From Bacillus sp. OV166 (GTDB lineage Bacteria; Bacillota; Bacilli; Bacillales; Cytobacillaceae): a DNA stretch of 64,000 nucleotides. This document shows, piece after piece, positions 41,115 to 49,803 of this stretch. The stretch spans positions 1,683,001 through 1,747,000 of the forward strand of contig NZ_FXWM01000001.1 in the NCBI RefSeq assembly GCF_900177675.1, written 5' to 3'. The notes below the pieces were generated by a model. It saw nothing but the letters and a program-made list of their open reading frames with translations, was not told the origin of the DNA and ran no database searches. Both the position numbers and the translations under genes were made by a program. The first letter of the stretch is position 1. Each line of letters opens with the position of its first letter.

Positions 41115-41211
41115 TAATCTACGATTAAAACATAGGGTATGGAGTTTTTGTAGAAAGGACAAAAGAATAATACTAGAAGTTCCAAATGGAAATATCCAAC
41201 AGCCATTTCTA

Positions 41212-41224
41212 GGTGCCTGACACC
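41212..41224. repeat. GGTGCCTGACACC motif, copy 1
   Basis: A 13-base near-palindrome in the ctaB upstream region. The same motif or its complement occurs at 49037-49049 and 56967-56979, each time in an intergenic region. Confidence 0.6.
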
Positions 41225-41305
41225 GGATTTTGTGAGATAATCGAAATGTAGTATGATAGAATTAACTTTGGTTTGTTTGGAAGACTTCTTAGGAGAGGAT
41301 ATTAG

Positions 41306-42247
41306 ATGACCAATAATGAGATACCTTCTCTACAGAAGGATGGAAAAGTTACGATATTGAATCAACGAAATACATCAAACATAATGAATGATCTAAAGTT
41401 ACTTTTTAAAGCAAATGTATTAATCGCTAATGTTTTGCCTGTATTTGCAGGATTCTGGTTAGCCTTACATTTTACCAATGCTTCATTTACAGCCCACCTG
41501 GATTTATTTTTCTTAACAATTTTCGGAAGTACAATGGTAATGGCTGGGGCACTCGTGCTCAATAACTGGTACGATGTTGATATTGACACTGTAATGGATC
41601 GAACAAAGGGTCGTCCAACAGTAACGGGGAATATTTCTTTGAACGCAGTTTTAACAATAGGTATTGCTCTAAGTATATTAGGTCAAATCCTTTTACTCTT
41701 TACGACCGTTGAAGCGGCGATATACTCCTTTGTCGGATGGTTTACCTATGTTATTTTATATACCATGTGGTCAAAACGGCGGTATACAATTAATACAGTA
41801 ATTGGAAGTGTTTCTGGTGCCGTTACACCTTTAATAGGATGGACAGCCATCGCACCTGGTTTTCAAAGAGTCCCATTGATCTTGTTTCTTATCTTGTTTA
41901 TTTTTCAAATGCCGCATACCTTTGCGATTGCCGTAAAGAAATATAAAGAATATAAAGCAGCTGGAGTAGCCATGCTTCCCGTTGTTCGCGGATTGGCTGT
42001 GACTAAACGGCAAATGGTGATCTATATTGCTTGCTTATTTCCATTACCATTTTTTTTAACGATGCTTGGAAATACTTTTATAGTGGTTGCTACGTTGCTT
42101 AACGTTGGATGGTTGGTTGTGAGTATCAGCGGATTTTTTACTAAAGATGATTTAAAATGGGCACATGTGAATTTTCTATATTCCGTTAATTATATAACAA
42201 TATTGTTTCTCTTGATGGTAATTGTTACATTGCCGGTATTTAGTTAG
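41306..42247 (+). CDS. ctaB: Heme O synthase / UbiA-family prenyltransferase (CtaB type)
   Basis: A 313-residue membrane prenyltransferase with about nine hydrophobic helices. The first Asp-rich motif is NNWYDVDIDTVMDRTKGRPT and the second region is YTMWSKRRYTINTVIGSVSG with LIGWTA. It adds a farnesyl group to heme B to make heme O for haem-copper oxidases. It lies upstream of a ba3-type oxidase operon, which supports an oxidase cofactor role. RBS TTAGGAGAGG is 8 bases upstream. The usual bacillar ctaB lies with ctaA/caa3 genes elsewhere, so this may be a second copy dedicated to this oxidase. Confidence 0.85.
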   Translation: MTNNEIPSLQKDGKVTILNQRNTSNIMNDLKLLFKANVLIANVLPVFAGFWLALHFTNASFTAHLDLFFLTIFGSTMVMAGALVLNNWYDVDIDTVMDRTKGRPTVTGNISLNAVLTIGIALSILGQILLLFTTVEAAIYSFVGWFTYVILYTMWSKRRYTINTVIGSVSGAVTPLIGWTAIAPGFQRVPLILFLILFIFQMPHTFAIAVKKYKEYKAAGVAMLPVVRGLAVTKRQMVIYIACLFPLPFFLTMLGNTFIVVATLLNVGWLVVSISGFFTKDDLKWAHVNFLYSVNYITILFLLMVIVTLPVFS

Positions 42248-42282
42248 TCGAGATCAAATGAAACTCAAACTATAGATAAGTG

Positions 42283-42338
42283 AAAGCTGTTCCGAAAGTA
42301 TGCAAGTTATTTGCAAACTAATGGAGTAGCTTTTTTGT
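42283..42338 (+). terminator. Probable terminator after ctaB
   Basis: AAAGCT..TCC pairs with GGA..AGCTTT, with an internal TTGCA pairing, followed by T6. Confidence 0.5.
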
Positions 42339-42464
42339 GTTTGAAAAAAGGCAGTTCCTTTTGGGTGTTCACGAAAAAAGCTAAGCAAATGTGATACAGT
42401 TCACTTCGATGATAATCATTCCCATCTATTATTAAGGTATGAAATATAAGGGGGTTGATTTTCA

Positions 42465-42614
42465 GTGGGGGATACAAAAGTTAACAACAAAAAAAAGCAT
42501 GGCGAAGGGCACGAGGCTCCATTAAAAGGAACATGGATTTATGTAGGATTGGTTGGGGTCGTAATTCTCGCTACGTATTTAATATTATATGGCCTTTATA
42601 TGGCTAGAGTATAG
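42465..42614 (+). CDS. Cytochrome c oxidase subunit IIa, ba3 type
   Basis: A 49-residue protein with a charged N-terminus (NNKKKHGEGHEAP) and one membrane helix (WIYVGLVGVVILATYLILYG). It fits the single-helix subunit IIa of ba3-type (B-family) oxidases, which completes the membrane part missing from their short subunit II. GTG start with AAGGGGG 10 bases upstream. It is the first gene of the operon, 15 bases before subunit II. It is too short for default gene finders. Confidence 0.75.
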   Translation: MGDTKVNNKKKHGEGHEAPLKGTWIYVGLVGVVILATYLILYGLYMARV

Positions 42615-42629
42615 GAGGGGATGACAGAT

Positions 42630-43097
42630 ATGAAAATGCATCTTGATGAAAAAATATGGCTTACCTTGAGTTTCGGTATGATCATGATATTCATGCTTAT
42701 TACTGGCTATCAAGCATTTGCCTTGGAAATGGGACCACCGAGTAATAATGAACTAATTGATCCACAAAAGGTAGACCAAACAGCGCCATTCGATAAACCG
42801 GGTATTACCAAGGTTGGCGAAAATGAATATGAAGTAGTTATGACATTACAAGCTTTCAGTTTTAATCCAGGTAATATCAAAGTCCCTGCTGGATCGACAG
42901 TGCATTTTACATTAACCTCAAAAGATGTTGTCCATGGATTTGAAGTTGCAGGTACGAACCTAAATGCAATGGTCATGCCAGGACTTATTCAAAAAATCAC
43001 TCAAAAATTTAATAAAGCGGGAACGTATTTAGTGTTATGTAATGAATATTGCGGTGCCGGTCACCAAATGATGAGTACAACAATTACGGTTAAATAA
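42630..43097 (+). CDS. Cytochrome c oxidase subunit II, ba3 type (CuA)
   Basis: A 155-residue membrane-anchored CuA subunit with one N-terminal helix (WLTLSFGMIMIFMLITGYQ) and an outside cupredoxin domain. CuA ligands: His in KDVVHGFEVAGTN and LVLCNEYCGAGHQMM (Cys-x3-Cys-x3-His-x2-Met with the Glu between). It receives electrons from cytochrome c. I chose ATG 42630 (AGGAGGGG 9 bases upstream); ATG 42621 abuts the RBS. The single helix, against two in A-family oxidases, marks the B-family. Confidence 0.92.
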   Translation: MKMHLDEKIWLTLSFGMIMIFMLITGYQAFALEMGPPSNNELIDPQKVDQTAPFDKPGITKVGENEYEVVMTLQAFSFNPGNIKVPAGSTVHFTLTSKDVVHGFEVAGTNLNAMVMPGLIQKITQKFNKAGTYLVLCNEYCGAGHQMMSTTITVK

Positions 43098-43111
43098 AGG
43101 GGGGAAGCAAA

Positions 43112-44794
43112 ATGCAAACAGCAAAATCACAGACATTTAAAGATAAAGCAGGTAGAGTGATGGGAATCAGCAAGGAAGATGCCCTATTAACGAAATCATA
43201 TATATTTGTAGCATTTATAGCATTACTTCTTGGCGGAATTCTTGGCCTTGTGCAGGGACTGAACCGTGCCGGAATTCTGGAATTACCATCATGGATAAAC
43301 TATTATCAAGTTCTGACAGCACATGGTTTAATATTAGTTGTTGTATTAACTGCTTTCTTTACGATTGGTTATTTTTATGCCAGTCTTTCACATACTTTAG
43401 GGGGGATTCTTCCTAAAGTAAGAAAGATCGCTTGGATTGGCTTTGGATTGAAGATTGTCGGGTTTGTTTTAGCAGTAATTCCAATCATTATGGGTGATGC
43501 ATCTGTAATGTATACTTTCTATCCGCCAATGGCAGCTGCACCAATGTTTTATATTGGTTTAGCATTAATTGTGGTTGGTGTTTGGATGTGTGCTTTCGGT
43601 GCCTTTATCCAAGTTGCGAATTGGAGAAAGAATAACAAAGGACAGCATGTACCAATCCTTGCTTATTTTGCTACTGGAGTATTTGTCCTATTATTTTTCG
43701 GTTCCATACCTGTAGCGATAGAAGTAATAGTTATGATTATTCCTTGGTCATTTGGCTGGGTCGAAACAATCAATGTTATGGTGGCACGTACACTATTTTG
43801 GGCCTTTGGACATACGTTAGTTAATATTTGGTATTTAACTGCTGTTTCCGCATGGTATGTCATTGTACCTAAAATTATTGGTGGAAAACGCTGGAGTGAT
43901 ACGTTAACCCGTGTTGTTATTATTGGCTTAGTAGTTATGAATATTACAGGTGGATTCCATCACCAAATTGTTGACCCAGGAATTGATCCAGCCGTTAAAT
44001 TTATGCACGTATTTATGAGTTTGGCGATTGGATTCCCGTCCTTAATGACAGCATTCGCCATGTTTGCCGTTTTTGAACGTACAGCAAGAAAACAAGGTGG
44101 AAAAGGCTTAATCGGATGGTATAAAAAAATGCCATGGGGCGATGTTCGTTTCCTAGCTCCAATGATTGCGATGATTGCCTTTATACCTGCTGGTGCTGGT
44201 GGAATTGCTCAAAGCACTAACCAATTGGATCAGGTCGTTCATAATACGATGTGGATTGTTGGACATTTTCACTTAACGCTTGGCATGTCTGTAGTGATGA
44301 CGTTCTTTGGCATTAGTTATTGGTTAGTTCCATATATTTCAAAACGTGTATTAACACCGCAAATAAATAAATTAGGTGTGATCCAAACTTGGATTTGGAC
44401 AATAGGAATGATCTTTATGTCAGGTGCTATGCATTGGGTTGGATTACTTGGTTCCCCGCGTAGAACTTCTTTTACAACTTATGGAGACAATGCAACAGCA
44501 TTAAGCTGGAGCCCATATTTAATGTGCTTAGCTGTTGGCGGCACCTTATTAATTATCGGTGTTATTCTTCAAGTGTATGCAGTAATGAATATGATGTTTT
44601 TTGCACCAAAGGGAGAAACAGAATTTCCTATTGCTGAGGAAGAAGATAATGCAACTAAAACTCCATATTGGACAGAGCGTTGGGGCCTTTGTGTTGTGAT
44701 AATGCTATTAGTTGTTGCAATGGCCTATGTCATCCCATTAACTGAATTTATCGTTAATGCACCTCCGGGATCACCACCATTCAAAACTTGGTAA
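43112..44794 (+). CDS. Cytochrome c oxidase subunit I, ba3 type (B-family)
   Basis: A 560-residue haem-copper oxidase catalytic subunit with about 13 membrane helices. Haem and CuB ligands are in VLTAHGLILVVVLTAFF (low-spin haem His), FWAFGHTLVNIWYLTAVSAW (CuB His and cross-linked Tyr), GGFHHQIVDPGI (CuB His pair) and IVGHFHLTLGMSVVM (haem His pair). It lacks the D-channel motif of A-family enzymes and resembles the Thermus ba3 and bacillar CbaA proteins. It reduces O2 to water and pumps protons, typically at high oxygen affinity. A terminator follows. Confidence 0.94.
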   Translation: MQTAKSQTFKDKAGRVMGISKEDALLTKSYIFVAFIALLLGGILGLVQGLNRAGILELPSWINYYQVLTAHGLILVVVLTAFFTIGYFYASLSHTLGGILPKVRKIAWIGFGLKIVGFVLAVIPIIMGDASVMYTFYPPMAAAPMFYIGLALIVVGVWMCAFGAFIQVANWRKNNKGQHVPILAYFATGVFVLLFFGSIPVAIEVIVMIIPWSFGWVETINVMVARTLFWAFGHTLVNIWYLTAVSAWYVIVPKIIGGKRWSDTLTRVVIIGLVVMNITGGFHHQIVDPGIDPAVKFMHVFMSLAIGFPSLMTAFAMFAVFERTARKQGGKGLIGWYKKMPWGDVRFLAPMIAMIAFIPAGAGGIAQSTNQLDQVVHNTMWIVGHFHLTLGMSVVMTFFGISYWLVPYISKRVLTPQINKLGVIQTWIWTIGMIFMSGAMHWVGLLGSPRRTSFTTYGDNATALSWSPYLMCLAVGGTLLIIGVILQVYAVMNMMFFAPKGETEFPIAEEEDNATKTPYWTERWGLCVVIMLLVVAMAYVIPLTEFIVNAPPGSPPFKTW

Positions 44795-44810
44795 TATATT
44801 ATTAATTAAA

Positions 44811-44846
44811 AAAGAGATAGCTCGTTGGTTTGGGCTATCTCTTTAT
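44811..44846 (+). terminator. Terminator after the oxidase operon
   Basis: AGAGATAGC / GCTATCTCT with a 12-base loop and T-rich 3' side. Confidence 0.8.
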
Positions 44847-44899
44847 TCTTAATTTAGTCATATATAATTGCAAAATCAATAATTTGGGAAGTGATCTTC

Positions 44900-45532
44900 G
44901 TGATCAAAACTCGGCATAATACATTTGCGTGTTTGCTTGTTATCTTATTTGGGTGTGCGTTGTTCTATATAGGAACCGATGGATTCCGAGCATTTACGTC
45001 AGAAACGGCACGGGTCAATAAACTAATTGGCGATAAGCCCAAATTCCCAGAAGTAAACTTTGAGGATAGTAAGGGGCGGAATTATTCTATTTCTGAGTTT
45101 AAGGGCAAGTATGTATTTATTACCTTTCTTTATACGTCTTGTACAACAGTTTGCCCGCAATTAGAAATGAACATGTCTAAGGTTTACGATAAGATACCAA
45201 GCAAATATATGGGCAAAGATATTGAATTTTTAAGCATAAGTTTTGATCCTGTCAGGGATGATCCAGGTACATTAGAAAAATACCGAGGCTATTTTAATAG
45301 TGATGGAGAAACATGGAGGATGGCAAGAATACCAAATCAAGCTGAATTGGATTCGTTGTTAAAAGAATTTGGTGTTATTGTTATTCCTGACGGAAATGGA
45401 AGTTTTGCACATAATTCAGCTTTTTATTTAGTGGATAAAAATGGCAGTCTGCTTGATGTCTTAGACTATAAAAAGATTGCTGAAGCTGCTAATAAGCTTG
45501 TAGGTATTCTTAAGAAGGAAGCGGGGGAGTAA
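44900..45532 (+). CDS. SCO1/SenC-family CuA assembly protein
   Basis: A 210-residue membrane-anchored thioredoxin-fold copper chaperone. One N-terminal helix is followed by the motif TSCTTVCPQLEMNMSKVY (Cys-x3-Cys) and the distal His in GSFAHNSAFYLVDK, the three copper ligands. FLSISFDPVRDDPGTLEKY is also typical. It inserts copper in the CuA site of the oxidase subunit II encoded just upstream. I chose GTG 44900, 8 bases after GGGAAG; GTG 44891 overlaps it. Confidence 0.9.
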   Translation: MIKTRHNTFACLLVILFGCALFYIGTDGFRAFTSETARVNKLIGDKPKFPEVNFEDSKGRNYSISEFKGKYVFITFLYTSCTTVCPQLEMNMSKVYDKIPSKYMGKDIEFLSISFDPVRDDPGTLEKYRGYFNSDGETWRMARIPNQAELDSLLKEFGVIVIPDGNGSFAHNSAFYLVDKNGSLLDVLDYKKIAEAANKLVGILKKEAGE

Positions 45533-45534
45533 TC

Positions 45535-46092
45535 TTGAAGCAATCAATCTATGGCTTATTGTTACTTCTTGCCTTAATACTTTCTCCTGTTGCAAATTTA
45601 ATGGAATCAGTCATGGTTATTCACATGCATATGCAAATGCCTTTGTTAATTTTTACAGGATTTCTAATTGCACGATTTTTTCAACTGCGATTCCCTCACT
45701 TTTTTGAAAAATGGAATGGTAATGGTGTACCAGGAATTTTGTTGTTTGTTATCATAGTTGTTTACTGGACGCTGCCTCGTTCAATGGATGAAGCATTGAA
45801 TGAACAAAGCATGGAACTATTTAAATTTGTCAGTTTACCATTACTAGCTGGTATACCACTAAGGGATAGCTGGAAAAAACTTCGCCCAATTGGGAAGGAC
45901 ATTACTTTTTACTTTTTTGCCATCTTGTTTTTTGGAATGGGCTGGTTGTACATTGACTCGCCAGTGCAATTATGTAATAACTACCTTGTAATCGAGCAAA
46001 TCACGCTTGGTTGGGGATTTTTGACGACGGCAATCTGCATGGTGATTTATAAGGTTTATATCGCTTTTGTTGATCCATCGAAATATGAATAA
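45535..46092 (+). CDS. Multi-helix membrane protein linked to the ba3 oxidase
   Basis: A 185-residue membrane protein with five or six hydrophobic helices. The N-terminal HMHMQMPLLIFTGFLI stretch is His/Met-rich and could ligate copper; NGNGVPGILLFVIIVVYW and DSPVQLCNNYLVIEQITLGW follow. I do not recognise the family with certainty; DUF1404/CtaG-like proteins have a comparable layout. TTG start 2 bases after the SCO stop behind GGGGGAG, so it is the second gene of a SCO operon. A role in copper delivery or oxidase assembly is likely from context only. Confidence 0.65.
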   Translation: MKQSIYGLLLLLALILSPVANLMESVMVIHMHMQMPLLIFTGFLIARFFQLRFPHFFEKWNGNGVPGILLFVIIVVYWTLPRSMDEALNEQSMELFKFVSLPLLAGIPLRDSWKKLRPIGKDITFYFFAILFFGMGWLYIDSPVQLCNNYLVIEQITLGWGFLTTAICMVIYKVYIAFVDPSKYE

Positions 46093-46104
46093 TTAAATAC
46101 AGAT

Positions 46105-46138
46105 GAGCCTAAGCCTATATGGATTAGGCTCTATTTTG
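46105..46138 (+). terminator. Terminator after the oxidase assembly genes
   Basis: GAGCCTAA / TTAGGCTC with an 11-base loop, followed by TATTTTG. Confidence 0.75.
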
Positions 46139-46244
46139 TGAAAAGGCTAAAATATGAATGTAATTTTGGTGCTTTTTATAAATGATAACTGTTGGAAAAG
46201 GAAAAATTTTTGAAATTGAAATATACTATAAGGGAAGGGACGTG

Positions 46245-46826
46245 ATGATTTTGAAAAAAGGTTATATGGTGATTGGAATAATTGTAGCAGTGATTGTTAT
46301 TTTTGGTGCAATGTTAATTTCCAGCTATAACTCTTTTGTCAATTTAGAGGAAAATGTGGACCAGTCCTATTCTCAAATTGAAAACCAACTGCAAAGAAGG
46401 CTGGATTTAATTCCGAACTTAGTAAATACAGTGAAGGGTTTTGCTTCGCATGAAAAAGAAGTGATTGCATCAATCTCAGATGCACGTGCAAGACTAGCCG
46501 GTGCGAATACGCCGCAGGCACAAGCCACAGCAAACGCAGAACTTTCAGGTTCGTTAAGCCGTCTACTTGTAGTCGTAGAAAATTATCCCGATCTTAAAGC
46601 AAATCAGCAGTTTACCCAATTAATGGATGAACTTGCAGGAACAGAAAACAGAATAGCTGTCGCACGTAAAGATTATAATGATCAAGTGGCGGTGTACAAT
46701 AAAAAAGTAAAAAGATTTCCTGGGGCAATTATTGCAGGTATAACTGGGTTTGATGAAAAAGAATATTTTAAAGCGGACCCTAGTGCCAAAGAGGCTCCAA
46801 AAGTTGACTTTGGGGACGATCAATAA
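46245..46826 (+). CDS. lemA: LemA family protein
   Basis: A 193-residue protein anchored by one N-terminal helix (GYMVIGIIVAVIVIFGAML) with a long helical outer or cytoplasmic domain. Family motifs: YNSFVNLEENVDQSYSQIEN, QLQRRLDLIPNLVNTVKGFA and ENYPDLKANQQFTQLMDEL. LemA function is unsettled; it commonly pairs with TPM-domain or M48-protease genes. ATG 46245 follows GGAAGGG. Its stop overlaps the next start (TAATG), so the pair is translationally coupled. Confidence 0.92.
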   Translation: MILKKGYMVIGIIVAVIVIFGAMLISSYNSFVNLEENVDQSYSQIENQLQRRLDLIPNLVNTVKGFASHEKEVIASISDARARLAGANTPQAQATANAELSGSLSRLLVVVENYPDLKANQQFTQLMDELAGTENRIAVARKDYNDQVAVYNKKVKRFPGAIIAGITGFDEKEYFKADPSAKEAPKVDFGDDQ

Positions 46827-47581
46827 TGAAAACAAAACGGATCTTCAGCCTTTTGTTGGTGTTTATCACTTTTTTTCTCTGTGCTGTAAATGCACAAGCT
46901 GAGGATGTCCAAATTCCGGCACCTGTTGGAGACATTTACGTACAGGATTTTGCCAATGTATTAAACGAAACAGAAAGAGCAGAATTAATTAATTTAGGCA
47001 GGAACATTGAAGACCAAACAACGGCACAAATTGCAGTTTTGACAGTAGAAACAATAGGAGACCAAACGATAGAAGAGTTTGCAAATGAAGCTTTTCGGCA
47101 ATATGGAATCGGAAATAAACAGGAAAACAACGGTGTATTGCTCGTCTTGTCTATGCAAGAACGCAAAGTAAGGATCGAAGTAGGCTATGGATTGGAAGGC
47201 AGAATTCCGGATGGAAAAGCAGGTCGAATTCTTGATGGATATGCCATTCCATTTTTAAAAAATCAACAGCCAAATCGAGCAATTGTTGAAACCTATAAAG
47301 CTCTAACAAAAGAAGTCCTCGCTGAGTATGGCAATGAAGGAGACGTAAGTAAACAGACTAAGGCAACCGGTGAAAAAGGATTGGGTATTCCTGGTTGGTT
47401 AATGGTCATTGTTATTATTGGCGTTGTGTTTTTAGATTTTAAGTTTTTTGGAGGAACGCTCACCTACCTTCTCTTATCTATAATCTCCAGAGGTGGAGGT
47501 AGAGGAGGCGGTGGTAGTGGTGGTTCTAGAGGGGGCGGAGGAGGTTCATCCGGTGGCGGTGGTGCAGGCCGAGGATGGTGA
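46826..47581 (+). CDS. TPM-domain protein (YgcG-like) with Gly-rich tail
   Basis: A 251-residue secreted or membrane protein: a signal peptide to about residue 25 (AQA), a TPM domain with YVQDFANVLNETERAEL, QIAVLTVETIGDQTIEEFAN and RIEVGYGLEGRIPDGKAG, then one membrane helix (WLMVIVIIGVVFLDF) and a C-terminal tail made almost only of Gly, Ser and Arg. TPM proteins are linked to envelope or phosphatase-type activities; Gly-rich tails are common in the family. It is encoded with lemA as in many bacteria. Confidence 0.9.
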   Translation: MKTKRIFSLLLVFITFFLCAVNAQAEDVQIPAPVGDIYVQDFANVLNETERAELINLGRNIEDQTTAQIAVLTVETIGDQTIEEFANEAFRQYGIGNKQENNGVLLVLSMQERKVRIEVGYGLEGRIPDGKAGRILDGYAIPFLKNQQPNRAIVETYKALTKEVLAEYGNEGDVSKQTKATGEKGLGIPGWLMVIVIIGVVFLDFKFFGGTLTYLLLSIISRGGGRGGGGSGGSRGGGGGSSGGGGAGRGW

Positions 47582-47600
47582 TACCCTTGCCAGAAAATCG

Positions 47601-47640
47601 AAAAACTGTTAGGAGGCCTTTCTCCTAACAGTTTTTTATA
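47601..47640. terminator. Bidirectional terminator
   Basis: AAAACTGTTAGGA / TCCTAACAGTTTT with loop GGCCTTTC. It serves the TPM gene and the convergent AI-2E gene. Confidence 0.9.
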
Positions 47641-47666
47641 TTCTATTAATTTTTATTAATAAATTC

Positions 47667-48767
47667 TTATGGTTCGTCAGTTATCGTTGCCATTTTTCGA
47701 GCCCTTAGGAACTTTATTACATTTAAAACAATCGTTTTTACTACGGCATAGAACGGTACTGCCAACACCATCCCTAAGATCCCAGCTAAATTTCCTGCAG
47801 CGAGTAAAACAATAATAATTGTAGCTGGATGGGTATCCAATGATTTTCCAAGTATGAGCGGAGATAAGACATTGCCTTCAACCTGCTGAGCAATAACGAT
47901 AATCACGATAACCAATAAGGCTTTGGTAGGTGAATCAAAAAGAGCTACAATCACAGCAGGGGCACCGCCGAGAATTGGCCCGACATAAGGAATTATGTTG
48001 GTAAACGCTACAATTAAGGCCATAACTAGCGCAAATGGCAAATCAATAATCAAGTATCCAACAAAAGCAAGAGTTCCTACTGACAGGGCTACAATGACTT
48101 GTCCCTGAATATAGGAGGAAAGTGTTTCACCAGTCTCTTTCAACATAATCAACCCGGCATCTCTATATGTTGCAGGGAGGAATTTAGTGAGGGCCTTAGG
48201 GAACTTATGTCCATCCTTAAACATGTAAAATAATAAAAAAGGAACGGTGGCTAAAATGACCGCAATATTAGCAAACACACCGAGTATATTTGTAATGCCA
48301 CCGGTAACCCTATCCGGTAAGGTATTTGCGTAGGCAATCAGTTTTTGTTTACCTGTTTCCAAAAGGTCATTTTGCTCTTTCATGATCCATTTGAATTCAG
48401 AACTGCGTGATAGATTATCAAAATACTGCAAGGTCTTGTTAGCATAATCAGGAAGTGCATTCGCAAGGGCGGTGAATTGCTCTGTGATGGCAGGGACCAA
48501 GCTGCCAATCGCTAATACCAGAATGCCAATAAACACGATATAAATGATGAGGATGGCAAGAATTCTTGGCACTTTTTGACGCTGAAGAAAATTAACGATT
48601 GGATTTAGTAAGAAAAATAGAAATCCGGTAATAAGAATTGGGAAAAAAAGAGTAGAGAAAAAGATCCCAATCGGCATGAATAAAAATGAAATCTTTGTTG
48701 AAACAAAGATGATAGTTAAAATTAGTAGGATCTGGATTAACCCGTACTGGAATTTTCTTTTTGACAT
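47667..48767 (-). CDS. AI-2E transporter family membrane protein
   Basis: A 366-residue membrane protein with about eight hydrophobic helices. Family signatures: FFLLNPIVNFLQRQKVPRIL, a central amphipathic domain (LPDYANKTLQYFDNLSR), ETGETLSSYIQGQVIVALSV, AFTNIIPYVGPILGGAPAVI and QQVEGNVLSPLILGKSLDTHP. Members export AI-2-like compounds or act as Na+/H+ antiporters; the substrate here is unknown. It is transcribed alone and convergent with the TPM gene. Confidence 0.9.
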   Translation of the reverse strand: MSKRKFQYGLIQILLILTIIFVSTKISFLFMPIGIFFSTLFFPILITGFLFFLLNPIVNFLQRQKVPRILAILIIYIVFIGILVLAIGSLVPAITEQFTALANALPDYANKTLQYFDNLSRSSEFKWIMKEQNDLLETGKQKLIAYANTLPDRVTGGITNILGVFANIAVILATVPFLLFYMFKDGHKFPKALTKFLPATYRDAGLIMLKETGETLSSYIQGQVIVALSVGTLAFVGYLIIDLPFALVMALIVAFTNIIPYVGPILGGAPAVIVALFDSPTKALLVIVIIVIAQQVEGNVLSPLILGKSLDTHPATIIIVLLAAGNLAGILGMVLAVPFYAVVKTIVLNVIKFLRARKMATITDEP

Positions 48768-48804
48768 TATGTACCCCTTTTTCTTTGGTCTTTTAAACTT
48801 GGCT

Positions 48805-48932
48805 GTTGATTTCCACTCCAGGCGCTTCGCTTTCCGCGGGCGGCCCGGGAGCCTCCTCGGCGCTAAGCGCCTGCGGGGTCTCCCCTTCCCCGTCCTCCCA
48901 CAGGAGTCTTCGCGCCTTCCGCTCCAATCAAC
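48805..48932. repeat. GC-rich 128-bp extragenic repeat
   Basis: The ends are inverted (GTTGATT..CTCCAGGCGC and GCGCCTTCCGCTCCAATCAAC-like), and the interior is very GC-rich (GGGCGGCCCGGGAGCCTCC, CGCTAAGCGCCTGCGGGG) in an AT-rich region. From memory this matches a dispersed repeat seen in many bacillus genomes. It has no coding potential. It lies between divergent AI-2E and yknW genes. Confidence 0.75.
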
Positions 48933-49033
48933 CTGGCTATAAATTCAACAATGACCTTTAACACAGACTTTTCTTTTAATATAGCTAAAATTATATCAAA
49001 AACATGGAACAGAAGACAAATTATAGAATTTTT

Positions 49034-49052
49034 CATGGTGTCAGGCACCATG
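49034..49052. repeat. GGTGTCAGGCACC motif, copy 2
   Basis: CATGGTG / CACCATG stem with loop TCAGG; the core is the reverse complement of copies 1 and 3. Confidence 0.65.
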
Positions 49053-49131
49053 AAAAAAAATGAAACTTTCGCCTCATTTTATCGTATACTTAATAGAAAT
49101 ATTTTACATAAGTGGAATAGGGGTGTTAAAC

Positions 49132-49803
49132 ATGGAATTGCAAAAAGAAGTGAATTCTTTGAATGAGAATCCGAAGTTATTGGGAATGTTTACAAGTCCA
49201 GGTATGCAATTTGAGAGGATTAAGCAAAGCCCGAAGATATGGGTACCGCTTATTGTAATTAGTTTCCTCTATGTGATCGGAATGGCCTTTATGGCGCTAT
49301 CTTTGGATGCGGATACTTTAATTGAACAGGGAGTGCCAAAAGACCAGATAGATTTGGTGTTAACCATTACCAAAGTAACCGTTATGGTAACAGGTATCAT
49401 TACGCCTATTTTTGGTGTGTTAATCAGCAGTGCGATTCAATTAGCAATTGCAAGAATCGCTAGTTCAACGGTTTCTTTTAAACAATTATTTTCTATGAAT
49501 ACTTATATCATGATAATCGGTGCAGCAGGTCTAATTTTAAATATGGCAATTAGCTTTGCAATCGGTGGAAACCCAGAAATATATATTACTAGTTTAGCAG
49601 GGCTGTTGAATCAAGAAAAAGCAGGTGTCTTAGGTTCTATCGAGGTATTTGGGATTTGGTCAGTTGTATTAACTGCACTTGGACTGAATAAAACAGCACA
49701 ATTTTCTAAAGGGCTTGCATGGACGATTGCAATTATATTCTTCCTAATTAGTATTGGCTTTGGTTTGATAGGAACTCTATTGCAAGGAGCGCCGAAGTTA
49801 TAA
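49132..49803 (+). CDS. yknW: YIP1-family membrane protein (YknW-like)
   Basis: A 223-residue protein with five hydrophobic helices and a soluble N-terminus (LNENPKLLGMFTSPGMQFER, IKQSPKIWVPL). It is the first gene of a four-gene operon whose order (YIP1, MFP, ATPase, permease) equals B. subtilis yknWXYZ, which exports or protects against the SdpC toxin in the cannibalism system. ATG 49132 follows AGGGGTG; longer frames upstream run through an intergenic motif. B. subtilis YknW helps assemble the YknXYZ complex. Confidence 0.82.
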   Translation: MELQKEVNSLNENPKLLGMFTSPGMQFERIKQSPKIWVPLIVISFLYVIGMAFMALSLDADTLIEQGVPKDQIDLVLTITKVTVMVTGIITPIFGVLISSAIQLAIARIASSTVSFKQLFSMNTYIMIIGAAGLILNMAISFAIGGNPEIYITSLAGLLNQEKAGVLGSIEVFGIWSVVLTALGLNKTAQFSKGLAWTIAIIFFLISIGFGLIGTLLQGAPKL

